Assembly (NCBI GenBank): GCA_003151895.1
Contig: PLYX01000191.1
Coordinates: forward strand, 1-31,678
DNA from: Solirubrobacterales bacterium
GTDB taxonomy: Bacteria; Actinomycetota; Thermoleophilia; Solirubrobacterales; Solirubrobacteraceae
Direction of reading: 5' to 3'
DNA: 31,678 nucleotides
This document shows positions 1-8,327 of this stretch, piece after piece. The position numbers and the translations under genes were made by a program. Below the pieces are notes generated by a model, which was not told where the DNA came from, did no database searches, and saw only the letters and a list, made by a program, of their open reading frames with translations. Each line of letters starts with the position of its first letter. The stretch's first letter is position 1.

Positions 1-48
1 GGACGACTACAGGGGGAACTTCGGTATAGACGGAATACACCGCGCCGG

Positions 49-2847
49 CTACTCGATCCCGAAGCCGCGGTCCTGGTCGATGTCGCGTTCCTGGGGTTGC
101 TGCTCGCGGGTGATCTCGATCGTTTCGCGTTCGTCGGGCGGGGGCGAGGGGTCGGGGCCTTGGGGGGCGGCCCTGACCCCGTCGCGTTCGGCGCTTCGCT
201 CGGGGTCGGGTCGCAGGTCGTTTCCGGGTTGAACATCAGGGGTTTGGGTGATCGTGCGGTCGTGTGCGGGCTCGCGGGTGATGCTTGCTTGCTGGGCGTT
301 GCTCCGCTCGATTTTCTCGGCGAGGCGTTCGATCGCTTCGGGGTTCATGCCCTGGGTTCCAAGGTTCTCCTTGCTGACATAGATGTTCGTCTGCTCGCGG
401 GCTCTGGTCAGGGCCACGTAGGCGCGCTCTCGGTCGGTTTGCCAGCCGCCGATCAGGGTGAGCGCGCTGTTCGCGGTGAGCCCCTGGGCCTTGTACACGT
501 GCTGTGCGTACCCCAAGCGGAGGTCTTTGAACTCGCTCGTGTTCACGTTCACCTCGCGCTCCTTCGCGCCCTTCGTGTCGATCGTCAGGTTGTGCTCGTC
601 CTTGACGTCCTTGACGGTCCCCAGCGTCCCGTTCTCCACTCGGTCCTGTCCGGGTTGGAAGAGGGGCTTGGTGAAGATCACCTGGTCGCCCGCCGCCAGC
701 GCGTACGGCGCGCCCGGGAGCTTCGCGCGATCGTTGCCGAGCTCGCCCGCCTGGTCGCGATACTCCTGGGCCTGCTTGTTGAGCCGGTCGAGCTCTTCGT
801 TTGAGCTGTCGGTCAGCATTATCGTGCGGCCCTCCGGGTGCTCCATTCGCTGAACGTTCCAGTCGGCGACCATCTTCTCCGCCGCCTGCTCCCGCGTGTC
901 GGCTACGTGCAGGCGCTCGTGTGCCTGGTAGGCGGCGAGCGCCTTCGTCGAGTTGCCCTCCCTGACCTGTTCCCATGCTTCGCGCTCCCATTGGTTCTCG
1001 GCGCGATGCACCTCTTTGAGCTCTGCTTTCGGGGCGCATTCCGTGATGGGGTTGAACAGTCCTCCCGCCCCGATCGGCGAGAGCTGCGCGCTGTCGCCGA
1101 CGAGCACGAGCTTCGAGTCTCTCTCGGCGGTCCGCTCCACGAGCTGGGAGAGACGGTTCGTGTCTGCCATGCCCGCCTCGTCCATCACCACCACCGTGCC
1201 GTGGTCGAGCGTCATCGTGCCTTTCTCGACACGAGACAGCAGCGCGTCGGTCGTCAGCGACTGGTTAGTCTTCGCGTCGGCTCCCAGCCGCTCGGCGGTC
1301 GCGACCGCCACCGCCGTCCCAATCACCTTGTAGCCGTCCGTCTGCCACGCGTTTGACGCTGCGTTTAGCACGACTCCCTTGCCGGTCCCCGCCTGGCCGA
1401 TCAGGGTGCTCACGCCGCCTCGGCCGGTGATGCTCTGCAGGGCCTCGCGCTGCTCCTTGCTGAGCGGAGCACCGATCTCGCGTTGCACGTCCTTCTGGGC
1501 CTGTTGCAGGGACTGCTCGCGCACTGGCGCCGCATTCTGGTTCGCGCGCTCCTTGACGGTCGCGATCGTCTGCTGCTCGCGCTCGCGCAACTCCCTCGTC
1601 GTCCACTTTCCGCCCTCCAATGCGATCAGCTCGCCCGAGCGCGCGAGGTCGTTCACGAGGTCCTTGGCTTCGCTTGGATGGCACTCGCCGGCGGAGCGCT
1701 CATACGCGGTCGCATACAGTTCGCGCTCGCTCACCATCGAGCTTTTCTCCGTCACGCGCTCCACCAGCTCGCCTGCCAGGTCCGGCGCCTGGGAGACGGA
1801 CTGGGCCTGTCCGAGTGTCCTCTCGGACCCATTGAAGCGGCCGTGAGCTTGATCGCGGGTCAAGCCGTGCTCGCTTGCCACCGCCTGCCATGCCGTGTCG
1901 ACGTTCATGGGCGCCATCGTCGTCTTCGTGCCGCGCGTCCCGGTCGTCAGCGAACCCAGCTCGCGCGCGTTCGGCTCGCGGCCGTAGTTGGCTTTGAACT
2001 CGCGTGCCGCCTTCTCGATCTGTCCGGTGCGCGCCGACCAGCGCTCCGCCAGCTCTTTCGGCACGCCCTTGATCCCGAAGTAACGACCGTCCTTGCCGGT
2101 CCCGCGTTCGATCTGAAGTCCGAGCGCCTGCAGGTTCTGCGCGAGCACCGAGCGGTACCACGCACCGTTCTCGCGGGCGCTGAGAAACGCCTGCCTGGAA
2201 TCGACCGCCGCGAACTTGCCGTCCCTGCGCTCGGCCGCGAGGACCACCACATGCGTGTGCAGTTGCGGGTCCGGCACTCCGCCTTTGTGCTGATCGGCGG
2301 TCAACCGGCTCGTGTTGTGCGTGAACTTCGCCGCCACCAAGCTCTGCGCGGTCTGCCATTTCAACTCGCCCGCCTCGCGCACGCGCACCAGCTCCACGTC
2401 GCGCTCCACGTGTGCCATCGCGCTTGCCACCGTATCCTTGTGAGCCCGCTCGATCTGCTCGCGATGCTCACCCGAGGAGGCAGCCCACAGGGCAGAGACG
2501 TCCTTCGGCGGGCTGAACGTCATGTCGATCCCCGCCACCTTCGTCCCGTTGCCGCCGGTCGCACGGATCTCGCGACCGTCGTTCGGGGCCTGGCCGTTCA
2601 TCAACGCCACGAGCTCCTCGCGCTGCACCGGACGATCGGCTGAGAGGCCGAGCGATGCCAGCAGGCTCGGGGAGCCGTGCCATTCGCCCGCGGCGCCCTC
2701 GCCCTCGCTGTCCTCCGGGTCGATGTAGTAGTCGCCGCGGCCGGAGTCGGAGGTCAGGTAGGTCGCGTAGCCCTCGGCGTCGCCACCGGCGATCTTGTGA
2801 GTCGTTTGCACGCCTTCGAACGTAGGGCGCGAGCGCGGGCGGCACAA
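49..2847 (-). CDS. MobF-family conjugative relaxase-helicase (TrwC/TraI-like)
   Basis: Nicks and covalently binds one strand at oriT, then unwinds it during conjugative transfer. The N-terminal relaxase domain has Tyr residues in the first ~45 residues (GYATYL, GDYY) and the metal-binding HUH motif PDPQLHTHVV near residue 195. A helicase domain follows: Walker A GQAGTGKG near 485, Walker B VVVMDEAG, motif III LVGDSAQLSP, and C-terminal VYKAQGLT and ALTRAREQ motifs. The last ~60 residues are charged and Pro-rich, probably disordered. Walker A ends in Gly instead of the usual Thr/Ser; I cannot say whether this is normal for the clade. The start is uncertain: TTG at 2847 is the furthest start before an upstream stop, but GTG at 2811 (VQTTHKIAGG) fits family N-termini better. 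No coupling protein or type IV secretion gene is in the window, so this may be a mobilizable element or part of a larger ICE. Confidence 0.93.
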   Translation of the reverse strand: MCRPRSRPTFEGVQTTHKIAGGDAEGYATYLTSDSGRGDYYIDPEDSEGEGAAGEWHGSPSLLASLGLSADRPVQREELVALMNGQAPNDGREIRATGGNGTKVAGIDMTFSPPKDVSALWAASSGEHREQIERAHKDTVASAMAHVERDVELVRVREAGELKWQTAQSLVAAKFTHNTSRLTADQHKGGVPDPQLHTHVVVLAAERRDGKFAAVDSRQAFLSARENGAWYRSVLAQNLQALGLQIERGTGKDGRYFGIKGVPKELAERWSARTGQIEKAAREFKANYGREPNARELGSLTTGTRGTKTTMAPMNVDTAWQAVASEHGLTRDQAHGRFNGSERTLGQAQSVSQAPDLAGELVERVTEKSSMVSERELYATAYERSAGECHPSEAKDLVNDLARSGELIALEGGKWTTRELREREQQTIATVKERANQNAAPVREQSLQQAQKDVQREIGAPLSKEQREALQSITGRGGVSTLIGQAGTGKGVVLNAASNAWQTDGYKVIGTAVAVATAERLGADAKTNQSLTTDALLSRVEKGTMTLDHGTVVVMDEAGMADTNRLSQLVERTAERDSKLVLVGDSAQLSPIGAGGLFNPITECAPKAELKEVHRAENQWEREAWEQVREGNSTKALAAYQAHERLHVADTREQAAEKMVADWNVQRMEHPEGRTIMLTDSSNEELDRLNKQAQEYRDQAGELGNDRAKLPGAPYALAAGDQVIFTKPLFQPGQDRVENGTLGTVKDVKDEHNLTIDTKGAKEREVNVNTSEFKDLRLGYAQHVYKAQGLTANSALTLIGGWQTDRERAYVALTRAREQTNIYVSKENLGTQGMNPEAIERLAEKIERSNAQQASITREPAHDRTITQTPDVQPGNDLRPDPERSAERDGVRAAPQGPDPSPPPDERETIEITREQQPQERDIDQDRGFGIE

Positions 2848-2995
2848 GCAGGACTTGGTGAAAGTGAAACTCAGCGCAGCTCACGTCACCTGAGGCGAGT
2901 AGTCTTAACAATCGAGGAAACGTTCATCCGGGCAACTGCACGAGGGGTCTGCACACCGGTGCGTGTAGTCTGCAACGGTTGGGCGGGCCTTCTTT

Positions 2996-3020
2996 GGGGT
3001 GACTGCACGGTTGTCACCCC
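2996..3020. repeat. Perfect 8-bp inverted repeat upstream of relaxase gene, possible oriT hairpin
   Basis: GGGGTGAC at 2996-3003 and GTCACCCC at 3013-3020 are perfect complements around a 9-nt loop (TGCACGGTT). They lie in a non-coding stretch (2848-3113) just upstream of the relaxase start, where MobF elements often keep oriT. The same stretch holds an 8-bp palindrome CACCGGTG flanked by GTCTGCA direct repeats (about 2948-2975). There is no T-run after the hairpin, so it is not a typical intrinsic terminator. The oriT assignment is an inference from position and structure. Confidence 0.4.
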
Positions 3021-3113
3021 GGGCCGGCTGGTACCGTGCTGCCGGTGTCCGGAGAGCGGCGATCAGGGGTGGCGGGCGTTCAGTCCTCCAGTGCTGGGTG
3101 GCGTGAGCTGACA

Positions 3114-3539
3114 GTGCGCCTGGAGGGCCAGGTCGTTGTGCTGGAGCCGCTTGCGCCGCATCACGAGGAGGGCCTGTTCCTTGCCGCTGGACACTCGGAG
3201 ATCTGGCAATGGCTGGCGCCGATCAACGAGAGCCGCGAGTATTTCTCCTCCTGGTTTCAGACGAGCCTCGCCGAGTCCGAGGCGGGCCGGGAGGGCGTGT
3301 TCGCGACGATCGACCGTCGCAGCGGCGAGCCGATCGGCAGCACGCGCTATCTGAACGTGCGGGAGGTCCACCGCGGCGTTGAGATCGGCTGGACGTGGCT
3401 TACACCGGCCGTGTGGCGCACGGGCGCAAACATCGAGGCGAAGCTGCTGATGCTCGAGCACGCCTTCGAGCGGTTGGGTTGCATGCGGGTGGAGTTCAAG
3501 ACCGACGCGCGCCAACGTCACGAGCGAGCGCTCGGATGA
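3114..3539 (+). pseudogene. GNAT N-acetyltransferase (RimJ/RimL-like), C-terminally truncated
   Basis: Looks like a RimJ/RimL-type acetyltransferase that would transfer an acetyl group from acetyl-CoA to an amine. Visible family segments are the start VRLEGQVVVLEPL, the core IGSTRYLNV, GVEIGWTWLTPAVWRTG (beta-4 and the acetyl-CoA loop region) and CMRVEFKTDARQ. Family members continue for ~50 more residues after 'FKTDAR' (the part containing the usual NxxSxxAL helix); here the frame is lost and stops at once. GTG at 3114 is the likely start; the frame stays open upstream to 3036. The TGA overlaps the ATG of the peroxiredoxin gene (ATGA), so the remnant may still feed ribosomes into it. Likely inactive. 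Confidence 0.6.
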
Positions 3540-4078
3540 GCGTGGACCCGCCCGTCCCGGTGGACGACGGAGCGGCCGACCACCTTCCCGGCCGTGAGGT
3601 CCCCGACCTGTCGCTGCCCTCCACACTCGGCGGGCAGCTCGATCTCGCAGTGATCGCGAGCGGTTTGGTTGTGGTCTATGTCTACCCGCGCACGGGACGA
3701 CCCGGCGAGCCGCTGCCCGAAGGCTGGGACGAGATCCCCGGCGCGCGTGGCTGCACGCCACAGAGCTGCGCCTTCCGCGACCATGTCGCGGATCTCGCCG
3801 GCTACGGGGCCTCGGTGATCGGTATCAGTGCGCAGTCGCCGGCCGATCAGCGCGAGTTCGCCGAGCGCGAGCACATCCCCTACTCCCTGCTCAGCGACTG
3901 CGATCTTCGACTGGCGGAGACGCTGGGGCTGCCGACGTTTGACGTTGCGGGGATGCGGCTGTATCGACGGCTGACGTTCGTTGCGCGCGAGCGGCGCATC
4001 GTCAAGGTCTTCTATCCCGTCTTCCCACCCGAGCGCAACGCGTCAGAGGTGCTCGCGTGGCTTGCAGGCGCCGCGTAG
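3536..4078 (+). CDS. Peroxiredoxin (AhpC/TSA superfamily, BCP/PrxQ-like)
   Basis: Thiol peroxidase of 180 aa that reduces hydrogen or organic peroxides in the cytoplasm (no signal peptide). The catalytic segment is GCTPQSCAFRD, with the probable peroxidatic Cys73 and a second Cys78 five residues later, as in atypical 2-Cys BCP/PrxQ proteins. It is preceded by the YVYPRTG strand and a longer than usual loop (residues 54-71). ATG 3536 overlaps the stop of the truncated acetyltransferase by 4 nt. The 3' end overlaps the convergent CYTH gene by 36 nt. A specific substrate cannot be inferred. Confidence 0.88.
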   Translation: MSVDPPVPVDDGAADHLPGREVPDLSLPSTLGGQLDLAVIASGLVVVYVYPRTGRPGEPLPEGWDEIPGARGCTPQSCAFRDHVADLAGYGASVIGISAQSPADQREFAEREHIPYSLLSDCDLRLAETLGLPTFDVAGMRLYRRLTFVARERRIVKVFYPVFPPERNASEVLAWLAGAA

Positions 4079-4585
4079 AAGTTCGTCGCTGTAGCTGACC
4101 GCCATTACCTGCTCGGGAGCGATCGCGAGCGCTTTCTGCACTTCGTTCGCTTCGCGACGCTCGCTGGTCAGGTCGGATGCCGGATCGGCCACCGCCTCGA
4201 TCTCGATGAAGCTGCCCAGGCCACGAACGTCGTCGAGGTGGATGCGCACGTTCTGCCAGAGCATGAGCCGTCGGGACTTCTCAACGACCACCAGCACGCC
4301 GAGCGCAGCGCTCAGAGCTTGCTTCAAGCCTCCCGGGTCGCTGACCGTCACGAGCCGATAGCGGCTCTCGCGCGCAACTGCCTGGTCGGCGCGCTCGTAG
4401 GCGATGAGCTGTGCGGCCGGGCCCTCCTCGCGCAGCGTCAGCCGGCCGTGCGGAACTCGGAAATACGTGTCGGTCTGACGCAGCCATCCTTCGTCGCGTG
4501 CTCCAAGCGCGAGGGATGCGCGCAGCGAGCGATCCGGGTCTGGGTCGCGTGCCTTCAGCTCGATGTTCCGCCGCGGCTTCTCCAC
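4043..4585 (-). CDS. CYTH-domain protein (class IV adenylate cyclase / triphosphatase-like)
   Basis: A 180-aa protein filling one CYTH domain, a fold that acts on triphosphorylated substrates in a beta-barrel tunnel (adenylate cyclase CyaB, thiamine or inorganic triphosphatases). Seen: the N-terminal acidic/basic signature NIELKARD, the QTDTYFRVPHGRLTLRE strand pair, the VVVEKSRRL strand, and SFIEIEAVAD near the C-terminus, which is the family's metal-binding acidic strand. It starts with GTG at 4585. It converges on the peroxiredoxin gene with a 36-nt overlap. Whether it makes cAMP or hydrolyses a triphosphate cannot be told from sequence. Confidence 0.8.
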   Translation of the reverse strand: MEKPRRNIELKARDPDPDRSLRASLALGARDEGWLRQTDTYFRVPHGRLTLREEGPAAQLIAYERADQAVARESRYRLVTVSDPGGLKQALSAALGVLVVVEKSRRLMLWQNVRIHLDDVRGLGSFIEIEAVADPASDLTSERREANEVQKALAIAPEQVMAVSYSDELLRGACKPREHL

Positions 4586-4813
4586 GCTCTGGACTGTGGC
4601 GTCGCGAGCCGGAACTCACTCCGCAGTGAGCGTTTTAGAGTCAACTTTGCGGTTCGACCCCGTCTTCCTTGACACGTGCTGACTCCAGGAAAGCCGAGGC
4701 GGCTCAAAGAGCTTTGGTCCGAGCGAAGCGCAGGCCGCCAGATTCTGCCTCCGGTTCTCGTTCATGTGTTCGGGCCCTATGGGGAGCGTAAGGGCAGCCA
4801 TGCGGAGAAGAGC
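4586..4813. other. Intergenic gap between two minus-strand genes
   Basis: Non-coding as far as I can see. It must hold the end of the GHKL ATPase transcript and the promoter of the CYTH gene. A short hairpin CTCACT-ccgc-AGTGAG at 4615-4630 is followed by CGTTTTAG on the plus strand; it is a weak candidate terminator. The segment GCGGTTCGACCCCG near 4650 resembles a tRNA T-arm, but no cloverleaf can be built around it. Confidence 0.4.
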
Positions 4814-7102
4814 TCAGTCCGCGTCGACGTCAATCCTACTCATGACCTCATCGAACGCCGGTAGAAGGCTTAGCGTGGCGCGGGCGATCGCGTGGGCAGC
4901 AGCCCTCCTTTGCGCGTCGTCGAGCGGGCTCTTCTTTGCCTGTTCATCGAGTGCGAGCAATCCCACGCCTACGCCCTGCGCGTACCGATCCTTGGTTCGA
5001 TCGACTGCCTGGGCCTTTCGTCCGCCGACGAGTCGACCAACGTACTTCTTATAGTCGGCGAAGTCCTCGTTAAGCACGATCGTCTTGATCTCCGCGTCGC
5101 CGAGCCGTGCAAGGTCGTGATAGTCGTCGTTTGCCGCCAGGATGCTCGCGGGCACGTCCTCAAGCGTGCCGGGCACGTTGGGAGTAAAGCCCCAGCTCTG
5201 GTTCTGCCCGTCCGTCCACAGCAGCGCGATCTCGCCTCCGTCGCCGTCGCTTGCACCGCCGTTGGGTGGTGGTGGCGGCGGAGCCGGAGGAGCGTCCGTC
5301 ACGGTCAACTTGGTCTCCCACCTCAATGGGCCCGCGAGCCCGCCGCTTCTTCGAATCCATTCCGGGAGTCGCGCCGTGATCACGAAGTCGCCAAGCGTCG
5401 CCGTATCCGGGATCACGAGGGTGACGCGCAGGCGACCGTGCCGGAGATCGCCGTTGGCGATCTCCTTGCCAGGACTCAATGCTGGATGATCTGTACTCAC
5501 GACGATCACGCCCCGACCGGAATCCATGAACTCGTCGTGCGCGTTGAGGTAGAACGTCAAGGAGCGAGTATCACCGGGTCGAATGGTCGTGTGCTCCGGG
5601 CCCTCGATAAATGTCGGCTCGGGATAGAGCTCGATCTGCTTCCGTGTCTTCGGCCTGTTTGGGCGTCCAGTGCCGTTGGCGCTCCCGAGACTGAAACCCC
5701 CACGGAGGCGAAAGGCTCGGCTGATCCGCCGCGCGACCTCTCGCGTGTTGCGATTCCCAAGAGCACGTTCAACTTCGACGCGCAACAGCTTGGCGTTGAG
5801 GTCTGTCAGCTCGGGAGAGCCTTCTAGGTGCGCCGCGACAGCGGCCTCAAGGCGAATCGCGTCGTCAGTTGGGACGAGATCAGAACGATCTGGCGTGAAC
5901 AGGTTCGTTCGTACGTTGATGGGAAGCTCGTCGGTGTCCACGGCGACGAAGATGCGCGTATCGAGCTTGGCCAGACGTGTGCGCTCACGAAACTCCGCCG
6001 TATCCCAGTGCTTGTGTACCTGTCCACCAGAGGTAAAGACGACGACATGTTGCGCCGCCACGAGACTGTTGCGTCCGCCGGGCTCGTTCGCGGCGGCTGG
6101 GAATACCCACCAGCACACCGGCAGCTGGTAAGTGACGCCATTGAGGTGGAACGGCAGTGGCTCGCACCCGTGCTCGCGCCCGGGTACCGCGGGCTCTAGG
6201 GCCGCCTCCAAGCCGCGGACGGCGCGCGGCTCGGGCTTCGTGACGAGATAGCTGGTGTGCCGGAACGGAATGACCGGCCGGTACAGACGGGTCTGCGCAA
6301 TCGCGTGGAACGCCTTCTCATCTCCACTGAAGCGACGGTGAAGGCCTCGAACGCCGTACGACACCAGGGTTATTTGCGTCCCGGGACCAAACTCGGGGTA
6401 TGCGCTCGCCGGCGTCGACCATGGCTCAGCGTCCGGGTTCGCGTTGTCGGCCCAGTCGCTCGTCGTCAGGTAGTACGCGGTGGTGCCCTTCCCGTGTGGC
6501 TCCCATTGGACGACGGCGACCGTGATCCGGTCTTCGGCCGGCTCCATCTCCGGCGCGCGTCGGCTCACGAGCACGATCGCGCGCGCGTTTCGGAATGTGC
6601 TCTTCGCGCCGAGGCCAAACGCCCCCTGCTGCCAGAGGATTTCGCTCTTGTGGCTCGATCCGAGCTGAAAGATCGTCGACGCGATGGCGCCGGGAGTGAT
6701 CCCGCAACCGTCGTCGCGCACCGTCATCGTGACGCGCTTGTCCGCGAGGTCGGCCTCGCTCGGTTGGTGGAAGTCGACCTGGACGCGTCGCTCAAGCTCA
6801 CGCTGATCAGTCAGCAACTCGGCCGCCGCTTGGTGCGGTGATGTGTACGGGACTCCGTCGAGCGACGCGAAGCGCTTCCGCGCCTCTCTCTCCAATATGG
6901 CGTCCTGGGCGTTCGTCACGTTCTCGATCGTCTTGTGATCGAAGTCCCCACCGTGGCTCATGAGCCCGAAGTTGTTCCAGGTGTCGCCAAGTGGGCGCGC
7001 GTAGCGAGCGCCGATGCTGGCTTCGAGCGCGGCCTGAAGGCCCTTTGCTTGAGCGTGCGTGCGAACCTCGATTGCCGCGCGGATGATGTCGTTGGCGTTC
7101 AT
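4814..7102 (-). CDS. GHKL (Hsp90/MutL-like) ATPase, defence-associated
   Basis: A 762-aa cytoplasmic ATPase with a Bergerat ATP-binding fold. The N box is E60-N-V-T-N64-A-Q-D67-A, the G1 box is RDDGCGI (129-135), and the G2 box is QQGAFGLGAKST (158-169). A Pro-rich linker (PPAPPPPPP) lies near residue 590-600 and precedes a charged C-terminal domain containing LNEDFADYKKYVG. ATPases of this type occur beside restriction-modification genes (the MutL/MORC-like families described in R-M loci). Here it pairs with an RHH/winged-helix gene 11 nt upstream and lies head-to-head with an Eco29kI-type R-M system. ATG 7102 was chosen because it falls just after the upstream stop; an open frame runs further upstream but only overlaps the neighbour. 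The role (gating nuclease activity, sensing) is unknown. Confidence 0.82.
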   Translation of the reverse strand: MNANDIIRAAIEVRTHAQAKGLQAALEASIGARYARPLGDTWNNFGLMSHGGDFDHKTIENVTNAQDAILEREARKRFASLDGVPYTSPHQAAAELLTDQRELERRVQVDFHQPSEADLADKRVTMTVRDDGCGITPGAIASTIFQLGSSHKSEILWQQGAFGLGAKSTFRNARAIVLVSRRAPEMEPAEDRITVAVVQWEPHGKGTTAYYLTTSDWADNANPDAEPWSTPASAYPEFGPGTQITLVSYGVRGLHRRFSGDEKAFHAIAQTRLYRPVIPFRHTSYLVTKPEPRAVRGLEAALEPAVPGREHGCEPLPFHLNGVTYQLPVCWWVFPAAANEPGGRNSLVAAQHVVVFTSGGQVHKHWDTAEFRERTRLAKLDTRIFVAVDTDELPINVRTNLFTPDRSDLVPTDDAIRLEAAVAAHLEGSPELTDLNAKLLRVEVERALGNRNTREVARRISRAFRLRGGFSLGSANGTGRPNRPKTRKQIELYPEPTFIEGPEHTTIRPGDTRSLTFYLNAHDEFMDSGRGVIVVSTDHPALSPGKEIANGDLRHGRLRVTLVIPDTATLGDFVITARLPEWIRRSGGLAGPLRWETKLTVTDAPPAPPPPPPNGGASDGDGGEIALLWTDGQNQSWGFTPNVPGTLEDVPASILAANDDYHDLARLGDAEIKTIVLNEDFADYKKYVGRLVGGRKAQAVDRTKDRYAQGVGVGLLALDEQAKKSPLDDAQRRAAAHAIARATLSLLPAFDEVMSRIDVDAD

Positions 7103-7113
7103 GCTCGATCCCA

Positions 7114-8199
7114 CTAGACCAGCTCGCCGATCATCTGCTCGCCTGGGGTCGTAAGCTGATAGCGACGTTCGATGAGTTTCGGCTCGATGAGCCCCCACTC
7201 GCGACCCCTGGCGATGTAACCAGCCGCGTTGGTTGACGACTGGACCTCGGTCCATGCGGGGTAACCATTCTGGTAGGCGGCGATCAGCTCGGCTCGCGTT
7301 ATCCGCTCGCCGGCGCCGCGAAGCGCGAGCACAAGTCCGGCAAGATCCGCGGGCGCGTGCTGGCGCAGGTGGTTGCAGTATCTACTCGCAACCTCAGGCG
7401 AGTGCGGCAGACGTAGTGAAATGCCGTCTACGGCCTCGAGGAGATCCCAGCCGGGACCGGTCATGCCGATCTCAACGCTGTCCGCGCCGCGGCGCGCCTG
7501 CAAAGCCTTCCACACGAACAGAGGACCGTCGCCGTGCAGGCGACCCTCGGACTCGCGCACGGTACCGATGGCGAACGCCCGGAACTGCCCGGATGCGGAT
7601 TGGGCCTTTGCACGGTTCGTTGGAAATAGCGCGGTGAGCTTTAGCGCGGCACCCGCATCAAGAGGGCGCACCCGCGCCGAGAACTCCCATGCGCGCTCCG
7701 TGACCTCCCTGAGAGTCGCCGCGACCGGTAGAGGCGACTCCGCGAGCAAACCAGCTAGCTGGGATAGCGCCCACAGCGATGTGTAGTCGCGGTTGTGGAG
7801 GCCCAGGAGCGCGGTGTCCTGAACCACGGCCTCGCCGTCGAGTACGAATCCAGCTTGGGGCGCGCGCAGCACCGTCTGATCGAGGTCGAACGGCGCCGTA
7901 ACGTTCGAGAGGGCGTCGGCGACCTCCCCGAACCTGTCTGCGGCCAGCACGGCCGGTGGTGTGGCGGGCGGCTCGCCGGGGCCTGGCGGCGCGGGGTCGT
8001 ACTCAAGCTCCAACAGTCGGTCGCGGACGGCATCGCCAATGAACTCCTCACGCGTCGTGTATCCACCGGCGCCGGCGGCAAGCGCGGTATCCATTTCGCG
8101 GATCAGACCGACGGGCATCGGTATACGGACTATACGTCGGGGATTGGCTTGCTTAACACTTGGTGTCTCGACCGAGGTGGATGAACCTTTGGTGGCCAT
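7114..8199 (-). CDS. Ribbon-helix-helix / winged-helix protein partnered with the GHKL ATPase
   Basis: A 361-aa protein that I do not recognise as a named family. Residues ~20-70 (RRIVRIPMPVGLIREMD, then TTREEFIGDAVRDRLLELEYD) match a ribbon-helix-helix DNA-binding fold. A Pro-rich hinge (PAPPGPGEPPATPP) follows, then ~200 residues of unknown mostly helical sequence, and a C-terminal winged-helix-like part (ITRAELIAAYQNGYP, GYIARGREWGLIEP, YQLTTPGEQMI). It is the first gene of a two-gene operon with the GHKL ATPase. Upstream of the ATG the minus strand reads TATAACTCCCTCCC with no Shine-Dalgarno, so the mRNA may be leaderless. The RHH domain may bind the AT-rich repeats upstream and autoregulate (inference). 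It could also be a DNA-recognition subunit of the ATPase. Confidence 0.7.
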   Translation of the reverse strand: MATKGSSTSVETPSVKQANPRRIVRIPMPVGLIREMDTALAAGAGGYTTREEFIGDAVRDRLLELEYDPAPPGPGEPPATPPAVLAADRFGEVADALSNVTAPFDLDQTVLRAPQAGFVLDGEAVVQDTALLGLHNRDYTSLWALSQLAGLLAESPLPVAATLREVTERAWEFSARVRPLDAGAALKLTALFPTNRAKAQSASGQFRAFAIGTVRESEGRLHGDGPLFVWKALQARRGADSVEIGMTGPGWDLLEAVDGISLRLPHSPEVASRYCNHLRQHAPADLAGLVLALRGAGERITRAELIAAYQNGYPAWTEVQSSTNAAGYIARGREWGLIEPKLIERRYQLTTPGEQMIGELV

Positions 8200-8327
8200 G
8201 GGAGGGAGTTATAGCAGATATAAGACTCGATATAGCCAATATAATTGCTAGCTAGACTATAAAGCGCGTAAATACCGTCGAAGGGGTCGACGCTGATCAC
8301 TTTGCGAGTCGGTAGGGGCCGCTGGGT
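8200..8327. promoter_or_regulatory. AT-rich divergent promoter/operator between GHKL operon and R-M operon
   Basis: In otherwise very GC-rich DNA, 8205-8275 is strongly AT-rich. It contains repeated ATATA cores at 8218-8222, 8230-8234 and 8239-8243, flanked by TTATAG (8209-8214) and CTATAAA (8257-8263), plus the palindrome CTAGCTAG near 8248. Both operons start from here. Short repeated boxes with ~9-12 bp spacing suit RHH dimers, so the product of the adjacent gene is the first candidate regulator. Binding is inferred. Confidence 0.5.

Noticed and set aside
97..2643. Long plus-strand open frames across the relaxase region
   Set aside because: They lie antisense to a clear MobF relaxase, show no domain and are a by-product of high GC content.
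4640..4665. T-arm-like GCGGTTCGACCCCG, possible tRNA fragment
   Set aside because: No acceptor, anticodon or D arm can be fitted and no second copy is present in the window.
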